Of a stretch of DNA of 26,586 nucleotides, positions 12,821 to 20,971 are shown piece after piece. The notes beneath the pieces are model-generated. The model was not told the origin of the DNA, made no database searches, and saw nothing but the letters and a program-made list of their open reading frames with translations. Each line of letters begins with the position of its first letter. Positions within the stretch are counted from its first letter, which is position 1. The stretch comes from Bacteroides sp. CAG:545. Lineage in GTDB: Bacteria > Bacteroidota > Bacteroidia > Bacteroidales > UBA932. Where the stretch lies: contig HF996028.1 of NCBI GenBank assembly GCA_000432515.1, positions 19,976-46,561 on the forward strand. The letters run 5' to 3'. The translations under genes and the position numbers were made by a program.

Positions 12821-14461
12821 ATGAAGAGAATTTTCAGTTCTGTCACTACCGTTGCAGCTGTCTGCGCAGGTATGATCTGCAGCAGTTCCTGCGTCAATGT
12901 GGACAATTCCATAGGGGAATCCATGATTCCTGACAACCAGCTGTACAATATCTATACGGCGGAGTTCCCGATAGAGGATATCCGTCAGGAGATGGCCGAC
13001 AGCCTTTCCGGCTACAGCATGTACAAATTCACGTTCGGAGCACTTCAGGACGAGACTTTCGGGCTCACCACAAGAAGCGCGGCCTTTACGCTTGTTCCTA
13101 TCAATGACACGCTCGACTTCGGAAAGAATCCAATCTTCCGTCAGTTCCACATGTCTGCCGTGTCCGACTCGACATCGTACTCTGACCCGAGCCAGCAGTA
13201 CATATTGCAGAACGTGAATGTCTATGAACTGGACAAGGCCATCAACTACAACAAGCTCTATCCTGAGATCTCATATACCAAAAAGCGCATAACAGACGGC
13301 ATCCCCGTTTACAATGGTTCCGACTCGCTGTCCTTCGACTTCAGCAGGGAATTCGGCGAGAAATATATGGGCATCAAGGCTGAAGACATGGATACAATCA
13401 GCCATTACACGGCGAAGTTCCCGGGAATTGTCATAACATCGGACATCCCTGCCGGCAATGGCGGCAGAATCAACATGTTCAGGCTTCCTATCGCAGTCAT
13501 TGACGGTACCATCTACGGAAGTTACGCGGAACTGAAGTTCACGGCTAACTATGGCACCAGGACTAAGGTGGACACAAGTTTCCTTTTCTACCTCGGCCCA
13601 TTGAGTCTGTACAACATGAACGGAGTGTCTTCCACAAATGTCACGAAATATCCGCAGCTCGCTTTCGACAGGGCGACACATTCAAGCACGGCTCTTGAAG
13701 GCAAGGCCGGAAAAAGCGTCCTGATGGAGGGCGGAAGGGGCATCAAGCCAGTCATCAAAGCCAAGGCGCTCAGAGACAAGATATTGGAAATCATCAGCCA
13801 GAACACTGACAAGCCGGCTGATGCCGTAATAAGCAAAGCGTCACTGATCCTTCCGTTCGAGTTCCCGGACGATTATACGACAATGTATGAGTTCCCTACG
13901 GCGCTCAGTCCTACCTGCCGTATCGCGACTGACACTTCTGTCACATTCGCGGGCATTACGGACTCCAGCATTTCTGATGAGAACCAGGGCGACATAAACA
14001 GGTCGAAATGCGAATACGCACCAGACATCACGCATCATATCCAGGCAGTCATCAAACTGAAGGACGACGCGAAAATCAACAATTACGACATCTGGATGCT
14101 GGCCATGGCCAAGGAAACCATAGCAAGTTCCAATTCATCGTCATCATCAAGCAATTACAATGACGACTATTACCAGCAGATGATGTACTACAACTACTAC
14201 AACAGCATGTACAACGGCTATGGTTATGGTGGATATGGCGGTTACGGCGGATATGGCTACAACAGTTATTACAACAACTACTATAACTACGCTATGCTGC
14301 AGCAGATGTACTCATCCCAGTCAAGCAGCACTGCAAGCACGACCACGACGCAGACGATGATGGACTACCACCGTTACTACAAGGCTGTTCTGAATGGTCC
14401 TGAAGCTGACAAGAACCAGCCGATGTTCAGATTCACCTATGCCATTCCTAAGGCAGAGTAA
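12821..14461 (+). CDS. DUF4270 family lipoprotein with Tyr/Gly-rich insert
   Basis: A 546-residue protein of the Bacteroidota-specific DUF4270 family; function not established. The N-terminus (MKRIFSSVTTVAAVCAGMIC, SSSCVNVDNS) looks like a lipoprotein signal with Cys24 the likely acylated residue, though the box SSSC is not ideal. The body is polar and beta-rich, as in a periplasm- or surface-facing domain. Residues about 437-510 form a low-complexity insert: a serine run, then some 20 tyrosines in about 55 residues with GGYGGYGGYG repeats, then a Ser/Thr run. A final normal segment (NQPMFRFTYAIPKAE) follows, so the insert is internal. It starts 3 nt after the GT5-like gene and ends at a strong terminator. 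Confidence 0.85.
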   Translation: MKRIFSSVTTVAAVCAGMICSSSCVNVDNSIGESMIPDNQLYNIYTAEFPIEDIRQEMADSLSGYSMYKFTFGALQDETFGLTTRSAAFTLVPINDTLDFGKNPIFRQFHMSAVSDSTSYSDPSQQYILQNVNVYELDKAINYNKLYPEISYTKKRITDGIPVYNGSDSLSFDFSREFGEKYMGIKAEDMDTISHYTAKFPGIVITSDIPAGNGGRINMFRLPIAVIDGTIYGSYAELKFTANYGTRTKVDTSFLFYLGPLSLYNMNGVSSTNVTKYPQLAFDRATHSSTALEGKAGKSVLMEGGRGIKPVIKAKALRDKILEIISQNTDKPADAVISKASLILPFEFPDDYTTMYEFPTALSPTCRIATDTSVTFAGITDSSISDENQGDINRSKCEYAPDITHHIQAVIKLKDDAKINNYDIWMLAMAKETIASSNSSSSSSNYNDDYYQQMMYYNYYNSMYNGYGYGGYGGYGGYGYNSYYNNYYNYAMLQQMYSSQSSSTASTTTTQTMMDYHRYYKAVLNGPEADKNQPMFRFTYAIPKAE

Positions 14462-14485
14462 TGAATCCGTGACATACAGATATAG

Positions 14486-14516
14486 AAGAAGCCTGCTGAA
14501 TTTCAGCAGGCTTCTT
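14486..14516 (+). terminator. Strong rho-independent terminator, probably bidirectional
   Basis: The arms AAGAAGCCTGCTGAA (14486-14500) and TTCAGCAGGCTTCTT (14502-14516) are perfectly complementary over 15 bp around one central base, so the real loop is a few bases. TTTT follows on the plus strand after DUF4270. On the minus strand the same stem lies 23 nt after the acpP stop and could end acpP transcripts too. Confidence 0.9.
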
Positions 14517-14538
14517 TTGTCGTAAGCAAGAAAAGATA

Positions 14539-14787
14539 TTATTTATCTTCTACTTTCTTCTCAACGTAATTGACAGCGTCAGCAACTGTTGCAATCTGGC
14601 TGGCATCCTCATCCGGGATCTTGATTCCGAACACTCTTTCAAACTCCATAAGAAGCTCTACGGTGTCAAGAGAATCAGCGCCGAGATCGTTTGTGAAGTT
14701 AGCTGTTTCAGTCACTTCTGACTCTTCAGCGCCAAGTTTATCAACGATGATGTCCTTCACCTTCTTTACGATTTCTTCGTGTGACAT
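14539..14787 (-). CDS. acpP: Acyl carrier protein
   Basis: Carries growing acyl chains on a phosphopantetheine arm during fatty acid and lipid A synthesis. The 82-residue acidic protein has the attachment motif LGADSLDTVELLMEFE with Ser39 as the modified residue, and ends in TVADAVNYVEKKVEDK. It stands alone: no fabF or rnc follows, and a terminator lies just downstream, whereas acpP is often followed by fabF in Bacteroidales. The upstream gap holds a possible weak promoter. Confidence 0.98.
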   Translation of the reverse strand: MSHEEIVKKVKDIIVDKLGAEESEVTETANFTNDLGADSLDTVELLMEFERVFGIKIPDEDASQIATVADAVNYVEKKVEDK

Positions 14788-14842
14788 AATTGAATAATTT
14801 ATTAAGTTTATAATTATAATACACTACTCATATAACGTTCCG

Positions 14843-14850
14843 CAAAGTAA
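14843..14850 (-). promoter_or_regulatory. Possible acpP -7 element
   Basis: TTACTTTG on the minus strand differs from TAnnTTTG at one position and lies 55 nt before the acpP ATG. No convincing -33 box is seen. It directly follows the U-tract of the pnuC terminator, so a promoter is expected near here; this is the best candidate. Confidence 0.35.
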
Positions 14851-14881
14851 ATAAAAAAATTCCGAAAAATAAAATTATCGG
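14851..14881 (-). terminator. Terminator after pnuC
   Basis: On the minus strand CCGATAATTTTATTTTTCGG (14881-14862) folds into a 7-bp stem with one mismatch (CCGA/TCGG plus AA/TT), followed by AATTTTTTTAT. It lies 11 nt after the pnuC stop. The stem is weak, but the T-tract is clear and the position fits the end of the long greA-pnuC unit. Confidence 0.55.
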
Positions 14882-14892
14882 CCTAAAAGCGG

Positions 14893-15648
14893 CTATTTGC
14901 CAGAGTCCCGGCTCAGGGCATACCATATTCTGAGCCCATTGAGCGAATTCAGCAGATAAAACGAATACTTGATGACCATCACGACAGTATAACTCGACTC
15001 CGCGGACGACATTGCCTTTTCCGACCACAGGAAGATGGAAAACACATTGACCAGAATCCAGACATACCACTGCTCCATGAACGCGAACGACATCAGAATC
15101 TGCCCAAGCACATTCAGGACGAACACAATCGCGTCAAACAGAATAAGATACCTGAATGTTCCGGAAATATCGAAACCGGCAACCTTGCACAGGACAATAT
15201 AGACTGCTGTTATTCCGATCAGCATACCGGAGAGCATCATAAGCCATTGACGGGAATCCAGACGGCGGGCATTGACCTTCTTATGGGAATCCGCTCCGCG
15301 CTTGCGCCACTGCCACCAGCCGACGAACTGCATAGGCAGGAAATAGAACGCGTGCAGCGCGAAATTGCCCCAGACCGGTTCTCCGCCGGGCCTTATGCTG
15401 CTGTCGAACGCCACGACCGTAGCCACGGACACGTCAATGACACCGAACAGAAACGTCCAGATGTTGCCGTTGGCGGAGAGCACCGTATTGATGACTCCTG
15501 TCAATGCCCCGACACTGGCCAGCAACAGCATGAAATGCCTGGCTCCAGGCTGCTGGATCTTGAAAACATTGGTCACCACGACCGCCACCAGCATCCCCAC
15601 CAATATAAACAGATTCAGCGCGGTGTTGAATTTCTTTTCATTCTTCAT
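14893..15648 (-). CDS. pnuC: PnuC family vitamin transporter (nicotinamide riboside likely)
   Basis: A 251-residue membrane protein with about seven hydrophobic segments and the PnuC hallmarks: MQFVGWWQWRKR (106-117) and the aromatic EQWYVWILVNVFSIFLW near 190-206. PnuC proteins move a vitamin precursor by facilitated diffusion; nicotinamide riboside is the usual substrate, but relatives take thiamine or riboflavin. There is no thiamine or NAD gene nearby to decide, so the substrate is open. Its ATG overlaps the uvrC stop by 11 nt, indicating coupling, and a terminator follows. Confidence 0.87.
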   Translation of the reverse strand: MKNEKKFNTALNLFILVGMLVAVVVTNVFKIQQPGARHFMLLLASVGALTGVINTVLSANGNIWTFLFGVIDVSVATVVAFDSSIRPGGEPVWGNFALHAFYFLPMQFVGWWQWRKRGADSHKKVNARRLDSRQWLMMLSGMLIGITAVYIVLCKVAGFDISGTFRYLILFDAIVFVLNVLGQILMSFAFMEQWYVWILVNVFSIFLWSEKAMSSAESSYTVVMVIKYSFYLLNSLNGLRIWYALSRDSGK

Positions 15649-17440
15649 CTTCTCTATTCAATTCATTGTGAATACGTTCCGCAAGTTCTTCCTTACCGAG
15701 AAAGGCCGCGAGGTCCTCGACCGGAGCCGACGCGATACGCGGCACACTGCCGTAATGTATCAGAAGCCGTTTCTCCGTCTGCTCCCCCACCCCTTTGATC
15801 CGTGTCAATGCAGATTCTATCTGGCTCTTGCTGCGCAGACTGCGATGGAAAGTGATGCCGAACCGGTGCGCCTCGTCACGGATCTGCTGCAGGACTTTCA
15901 GTGCAGAGGAATTCCTGTCAATGAAAAGAGGATAAGGGTCCCCCACCCTGATCACCTCCTCAAGACGCTTGGCAAGACCGACAACTGTAAGTTTCTCAGT
16001 CAGACCGAGTTCCGCCAATGCCTGGAAAGCAAAATCAAGCTGTCCCTTGCCACCGTCTATGACAATGAGCTGCGGAAGGTCGTCCGGATCTTCACGCAAC
16101 ATTCTCGAATAACGGCGGTTCACGACTTCCTTCATTGACGCATAGTCATTGGCCCCGATGACGGTCTTTATCTTGAACTTGCGATAGTCTTTCTTGGACG
16201 GGACTCCGTCACGGAACACGACGCAGGAGGCCACAGGATTCGTTCCCTGGATATTGGAGTTGTCGAAACACTCGATATGACGCGGCAGGACATCCATCCC
16301 GAGAGCCTTCCGGAGTTCTTCCATCACCATTGACTTGTACTGGTCCGGATCGGTATGCTCCTTCTGGCGGATGGAATTGAACTGGAACTCTTTGGCGTTC
16401 TTGGTACTCAGGGTGAGAATCGCGAGTTTGTCGCCTTTCACCGGGATCTTGAATGAAACGCCTTCCATTTCCACATCAGGCAGGAAAGGAACGATTACTT
16501 CCCCGCTGATCTTTCCGAATTTGGATTCTATCTCAGCAATGAATTCGCTCAGCACAGCTTCAGGCTCTTCCTCGATGTTCATCTTGAAGCCGAGATTGAG
16601 CGACTGGATGATGGCGCCGCCTCTGACACGCATGAAATTGCCGTAAGACTCATTGGCATCGGTCACAAGTGAGAACACGTCCACATTGGTATCCGAAGCC
16701 GATGTGATTACCGACTTGGAATAATGCTGCTGGAGGGAATCCACCTTCTGCTTGTAAACCTGGGCCTGCTCGAACTCGAGATTGTCCGCGGCCTGTGTCA
16801 TAAGGTGCCTGTAATGCTGTATCACTTCACTTGCCCCGCCTTTCAGTAGGCTAACGATTTCCTCAATCTCGGCATTGTACTCCTTGACCGAGATTTTGCC
16901 GATACAGCAGCCGGCACATCTGCTGATGTGGAAGTCCAGGCATGGCCTGAATTTGCCCCGCAGCACGCCGTCAGAAGTGATCTTGTTGTTGCAGGAGCGG
17001 ATTTTATAGTTTTCCGAAATGAACTCCAGCAGATTCCTCGCATGAATCACCGAACTGTAAGGGCCGAAATAACGGTTCCCCTTCACGATTCGGCGCGTAA
17101 GGTATATTTTCGGAAACTCGTCCGAGGTGACACATATCCATGGATAGGTCTTGGAGTCCTTCAGGAGTATATTGTACTTCGGCTTGTACTGCTTTATGAG
17201 ATTGTTCTCCAAAAGCAGCGCATCCGCTTCGGAATCGACCACTGAATACTGCGCATCGGCGATTTTGGAAACGAGAATACGTGTCTTGGCATTGAGCCGG
17301 TCGGGAGACACGAAATACTGCGCAACCCTTTTGTGGAGGTCCTTGGCCTTGCCCACATATATGACAATCCCCTCGGAGTTATAATATCTGTAAACTCCGG
17401 GGGAATGTGGAAACAGCGCTATTTTTTCTCTGACTGTCAA
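15638..17440 (-). CDS. uvrC: Excinuclease ABC subunit C, TTG start
   Basis: UvrC makes both incisions in nucleotide excision repair after UvrAB damage recognition. The 600-residue protein has the GIY-YIG domain (PHSPGVYRYYN ... IVIYVGKAKDLHKR, about 11-40), the UVR motif region (DNLEFEQAQVYKQKVDSLQQ), the RNase H-like domain (CFDNSNIQGTNPVASCVVF; LIVIDGGKGQL) and a C-terminal HhH region (ALTRIKGVGEQTEKRLL). No ATG lies between the upstream stop and the GIY-YIG domain, so the start must be the TTG at 17440. That TTG directly follows, in the same frame, the TAA of the thioredoxin lipoprotein gene. It overlaps pnuC at its end. Confidence 0.95.
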   Translation of the reverse strand: MTVREKIALFPHSPGVYRYYNSEGIVIYVGKAKDLHKRVAQYFVSPDRLNAKTRILVSKIADAQYSVVDSEADALLLENNLIKQYKPKYNILLKDSKTYPWICVTSDEFPKIYLTRRIVKGNRYFGPYSSVIHARNLLEFISENYKIRSCNNKITSDGVLRGKFRPCLDFHISRCAGCCIGKISVKEYNAEIEEIVSLLKGGASEVIQHYRHLMTQAADNLEFEQAQVYKQKVDSLQQHYSKSVITSASDTNVDVFSLVTDANESYGNFMRVRGGAIIQSLNLGFKMNIEEEPEAVLSEFIAEIESKFGKISGEVIVPFLPDVEMEGVSFKIPVKGDKLAILTLSTKNAKEFQFNSIRQKEHTDPDQYKSMVMEELRKALGMDVLPRHIECFDNSNIQGTNPVASCVVFRDGVPSKKDYRKFKIKTVIGANDYASMKEVVNRRYSRMLREDPDDLPQLIVIDGGKGQLDFAFQALAELGLTEKLTVVGLAKRLEEVIRVGDPYPLFIDRNSSALKVLQQIRDEAHRFGITFHRSLRSKSQIESALTRIKGVGEQTEKRLLIHYGSVPRIASAPVEDLAAFLGKEELAERIHNELNREDEE

Positions 17441-18526
17441 TTACTCCACGTATTTGGAGACCTCTTCTTCGATAGCTTCGCCGTACAGACCTCTCTTGAT
17501 GATGGTTCCGTCAGGGCCGAAGAGGATAATGTGAGGAATTCCGACAATGCCGTAGATCTCCGTAGGTACACTCTTGGCATCTACAATCTGATTCCAGTTC
17601 ACGCCATAAGCCTTGGCAGTATCAATGCTTTCCTTCGGGGTCCTCTCCCAGACAGCCACGCTCAGAACGTCGAAATCCTTTCCGTGATGCTTGTCGTAAA
17701 CCTTCTTGATGTTCGGAATTTCGTGTTTGCACGGACGGCACCATGAAGCCCAGAAGTCCACGAGGACATATTTGCCTTTTCCGACGTAATCAGAGAGGCT
17801 GGCATCCTTGCCGTTCGGCTGCCTGACGGAGAAATCCGTGAACTTCATACCCTCAGCAGTGGATTTTCTCGCTTCCATACCCTTCTGGATTGCGGATATG
17901 AAACTGCTGGAGGCAACTACGGCCGAGTCAATGCCGCCGATGACTTTCTCAAGGTCAGCATCGGACATGTCGCCATAGATATTCTGGAGAGCTATAACTG
18001 AAATGACATTGTCAGAATTGTTCTTGACAGCTTCAGTATTGAACTCATTGTACTTGTCATTGAACGAGTTATAGAACTCTTCCTGGAGGCTGTCCTTCTG
18101 CTGGGCGGAAAGTCCAGTGCTGTCAGAGATTGCGACCATTGTGCTTCTATACGACGCGACCAGACCCTTATGTTCTTCTGCAAAAGCGTTGAATTTCGCA
18201 GTAACTGATGCAGCAGGCTTGTCGGAGGTCACTTCCACGAGACCGTCGTTGAGATCGACTGTAAGCACAGTTCCGTCAGAAATGAATCTTCCTTTCGGAC
18301 CGCCCACGTTGATTTCACCGAGGACTGCCTTGTTCACAGGAATTTCCAGCTTGAATGCGGCATTGCGCAGCTGGACGGTGGTATCAATCATTCCTGGTAC
18401 AGTCACCGTGATTTCTTCAGGAACGTCCGCTCCGGAGAATTTTCCTTTCAATGTAGTGGTCGTGGAGACCGATGTGCAGGCTACTGCCGCGATGGCGAAG
18501 AGCGAGCCGATGATATACTTCTTCAT
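17441..18526 (-). CDS. DUF4369-type TlpA-like thioredoxin lipoprotein, catalytic cysteines present
   Basis: A 361-residue lipoprotein: signal MKKYIIGSLFAIAAVAC with Cys17 acylated, a beta-rich N-terminal domain of the DUF4369 type (about 25-100), a helical linker and a C-terminal TlpA/ResA-like thioredoxin domain. The active site is FWASWCRPCK with Cys263 and Cys266; the cis-proline is Pro331 in GIPHIILF. It is probably a periplasmic thiol-disulfide reductase anchored in a membrane; substrates unknown. The stop TAA abuts the uvrC TTG start in frame. The gap to the upstream oxidoreductase gene is 78 nt, so it may have its own weak promoter (TAAATTTA near the start). Confidence 0.92.
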   Translation of the reverse strand: MKKYIIGSLFAIAAVACTSVSTTTTLKGKFSGADVPEEITVTVPGMIDTTVQLRNAAFKLEIPVNKAVLGEINVGGPKGRFISDGTVLTVDLNDGLVEVTSDKPAASVTAKFNAFAEEHKGLVASYRSTMVAISDSTGLSAQQKDSLQEEFYNSFNDKYNEFNTEAVKNNSDNVISVIALQNIYGDMSDADLEKVIGGIDSAVVASSSFISAIQKGMEARKSTAEGMKFTDFSVRQPNGKDASLSDYVGKGKYVLVDFWASWCRPCKHEIPNIKKVYDKHHGKDFDVLSVAVWERTPKESIDTAKAYGVNWNQIVDAKSVPTEIYGIVGIPHIILFGPDGTIIKRGLYGEAIEEEVSKYVE

Positions 18527-18551
18527 ATTATCTAAATTTATCTGTTTGTCC

Positions 18552-18567
18552 GGCGGTACATTCCGCC
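18552..18567. other. Short GC hairpin upstream of the TlpA-like gene
   Basis: GGCGG-TACATT-CCGCC (plus strand) forms a 5-bp GC stem with a 6-nt loop in the 78-nt gap between the Gfo/Idh gene and the TlpA-like lipoprotein gene. No T-tract follows in either direction, so it is unlikely to be an efficient terminator. It may be an RNA processing or stabilising element, or chance. Confidence 0.3.
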
Positions 18568-18604
18568 TTCTTGGAAATTGTAAAAATAATGAATAATTCC
18601 GTGA

Positions 18605-19813
18605 TTAGCAAAGTCCTGCTTCCACGCCGAAACAGGCCTCGAGTCCCGGGAGCGCGTCCCCGAGAGAACATCTTGTCCTCGAACCGGTCCTGACAGCATT
18701 GCAGAAGTCTTCAATTATGGCGATGTCAGCCCCGGCGTGGAGCGGCTGAGCACAGATTTCGCTGAAATCTTCAGACCTTAGAAGAGAACCGTCATTTCTT
18801 GTCAATGTAATGATATTGTCCTCTGCCTTCAGGAGCCCGTCCGCAAATGTAATCTCAGTCACGCGCCCGTCCAGGTCAATGATGCCGTCCATGGTAATTT
18901 CGATTTTCAGGCCGGAGGGCATCGTAATGGATGCTGTCTGCCAGTCGAAAACGTCATTGTCACAATGATATACGCATCTGCCGTAACGTCCTGTACGGAG
19001 TTCCGCTTCTATGGCGTCATCGATGGTTCTGCCCGTGGCCACTTCGAAGTTTCCTATCCACTCCTTGCGCCGGCGATAGAGGTTTACGGCCGAATAACGG
19101 CAACCGGTTTCCAGCGGGCAGGCTATGCACCGGGCGGCGGCTTTCTCCGGTGCCGCCTCGGGACAATATCTTGTCAGGCTACCCTTCGAGCGGATGTCCA
19201 TCTTCTCATCCGGCGTATCCTGTCCGATCAGCCAGAATATGAAATCCACGTCGTGGCAACACTTGGATATGAAAATAGGCGAGGAATCTTCTTTCCTGGC
19301 CCAGAGACCTCTGACGAAAGTGTGTGTCATACGGTCAATCCCGACATTGACACGATGCCTGATCGCCTTTATCTCACCCAGTTCACCGGAAACGGCGATG
19401 TCCTTTACCCTGGTATAGTAAGGGTGATAGCGCATCACATAGCACATCGAGGTAATCACGCCTCTGCGCTCCGCGAGGGCGACGAGGTCGCGGCATTGAT
19501 CAATGCTGTCCGCCATAGGCTTCTCCAGAAGCAGACTCATCCCTGCCTCAATGACTTTGCGTGAGATGGAATAATGCGTGTCGTCTCCAGTAGCGACGAT
19601 GACTCCATCTGCCCTTATTCCGGAACAGATGAAGTCATCCACATTCGTAAAGCATTGGTTTTCCGCAAGAGAATATCTGTCGCGCGCCTCCTTGAGACGA
19701 TACGGATCGGTGTCCACGACTGCGCATACCTTGGCCTTGTCAGGGTTAGCCTCCACATACTCGAGGTATTTCCTGGCCCTGTTCCCTATTCCAATCGCGC
19801 AAATGTTGATCAT
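18605..19813 (-). CDS. Gfo/Idh/MocA family oxidoreductase with cysteine-rich insert
   Basis: A 402-residue NAD(P)-dependent dehydrogenase-like protein. The N-terminal Rossmann fold starts MINICAIGIGNRARKYLEYV, with the EKP motif at 97-99 and the SKCCHDVDF motif (183-191), where Lys184 and His187 are the likely catalytic pair. Between them and the C-terminus lie cysteines 217, 229, 232 and 238 (RYCPEA ... RCIACPLETGC) and RYGRCVYHCDNDV with Cys280 and Cys284; such a cluster could bind zinc. I recall the same insert in other bacterial members of this family, probably sugar- or glycoside-active; the substrate here is unknown. No signal peptide, so cytoplasmic. It follows the degenerate thioredoxin gene by 21 nt. 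Confidence 0.85.
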   Translation of the reverse strand: MINICAIGIGNRARKYLEYVEANPDKAKVCAVVDTDPYRLKEARDRYSLAENQCFTNVDDFICSGIRADGVIVATGDDTHYSISRKVIEAGMSLLLEKPMADSIDQCRDLVALAERRGVITSMCYVMRYHPYYTRVKDIAVSGELGEIKAIRHRVNVGIDRMTHTFVRGLWARKEDSSPIFISKCCHDVDFIFWLIGQDTPDEKMDIRSKGSLTRYCPEAAPEKAAARCIACPLETGCRYSAVNLYRRRKEWIGNFEVATGRTIDDAIEAELRTGRYGRCVYHCDNDVFDWQTASITMPSGLKIEITMDGIIDLDGRVTEITFADGLLKAEDNIITLTRNDGSLLRSEDFSEICAQPLHAGADIAIIEDFCNAVRTGSRTRCSLGDALPGLEACFGVEAGLC

Positions 19814-19834
19814 CCGTACAGTAAAGGATTGTGC

Positions 19835-20971
19835 TTACATTCTTGCTTTGAGGAAGGCCCTCAGGGTCGGGCCGTCTTTTACGCCCGGAGCCTGGACAAT
19901 GCTGCCGTTCTCGATGAAGTAAAGCATCGGAAGGCTTGTGACATTGTACAGAGCCGCTGCTGAACCGCTGACATCGGAGACATTGGTCCACGGCAGATTC
20001 TGGCTTTTGACCACTGATGCCCAGGATGCCTTGTCTGCATCCACCGATACGCTGTAGATATCGAAGCCTTTCTGATGATATTCATTGTAAACAGGCTTCA
20101 TGACATCCTGATTGAACATCTTCTGGGCTGCATCTGCAGAATTCCAGAAGTAGATCATCACCATCTTGGTATCGAGGCTGCTGAGTTTCACTTTCTTGCC
20201 ATTTACATCAGGAAGCTCCATATCAGGGAATCCGGAAGTGCCGGCATTCTTGATCTGGGCATCCAGGTTAAGCAGTTTCATCCTCCTGTCAGCTTCCTGT
20301 GAAAGTGCCTTGACGTATTTTGAATCAGGATAAACTGCCTTGAGCGAATCAGAGATGTTTCTGAAATGAATGGCATCCGTGGACTGGCTGAATACAGGAA
20401 TCCCATCACCTACAGTCTGGTACAGAACCGGAATACAAGTCAGCGAATGAGAGTTCTGCAACACGTATTTCACTCTGCTTCTGTAATAGTCGATGTACTG
20501 GGCCGTAATCTCTTTCTTGAGGTCCAATGCCGCCTGTGATGACTGGTTCAAATCAGCAAGACGGGCGGAAGCCGAGAAGAAACGGTTATTGAACTCCGCC
20601 TCATCCTTCTCCACGTCCATCAGTTTCAATGTCTCGTCTGAACCGGTGACAGAATATGTTCCGAGAGTGTCTGACACTACATTGACCTTATCACCTTTCT
20701 GCAGGAGCATCGACGCGATGCGGGTATTCTTGTAGAACAGATAGATAAACTCCGGCTGACCGGACTCTACAGGCAATTTATATTCATATCTGCCCTTGGC
20801 ATCTGTCTTTACGGTATCCAGCACGTCGTAATGGTTCACATTGAGCAGTTTCACGATAACTTCAGAAGACGGAGCATCTGACAATGTACCCTCAATGCGG
20901 GCATTGCTGCCGCAGGATGCCAAAGCAGCCGCTGCCACGGACAGGCAGATGATTTTATTTAATTTTCTCAT
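19835..20971 (-). CDS. DUF4369-type thioredoxin-fold lipoprotein lacking catalytic cysteines
   Basis: A 378-residue lipoprotein: signal MRKLNKIICLSVAAAALASC with Cys20 acylated (lipobox LASC), a DUF4369-like beta domain (about 24-120), a helical middle and a C-terminal thioredoxin fold. At the active site the expected FWxSWCxxC reads FWNSADAAQ (275-283), so both catalytic cysteines are replaced (Asp280, Gln283). The cis-proline (SLPMLYF, Pro348) is kept. The only other mature cysteine is Cys179. It cannot do dithiol chemistry and is probably a binding or structural protein. The start overlaps the end of the HIT gene by 17 nt, so it is coupled to greA-HIT. Confidence 0.9.
   Translation of the reverse strand: MRKLNKIICLSVAAAALASCGSNARIEGTLSDAPSSEVIVKLLNVNHYDVLDTVKTDAKGRYEYKLPVESGQPEFIYLFYKNTRIASMLLQKGDKVNVVSDTLGTYSVTGSDETLKLMDVEKDEAEFNNRFFSASARLADLNQSSQAALDLKKEITAQYIDYYRSRVKYVLQNSHSLTCIPVLYQTVGDGIPVFSQSTDAIHFRNISDSLKAVYPDSKYVKALSQEADRRMKLLNLDAQIKNAGTSGFPDMELPDVNGKKVKLSSLDTKMVMIYFWNSADAAQKMFNQDVMKPVYNEYHQKGFDIYSVSVDADKASWASVVKSQNLPWTNVSDVSGSAAALYNVTSLPMLYFIENGSIVQAPGVKDGPTLRAFLKARM

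Noticed and set aside
18965..19564. A 199-codon plus-strand open frame opposite the Gfo/Idh gene
   Set aside because: It has no domain or promoter and lies wholly within a well-supported minus-strand gene; such frames arise from codon bias.
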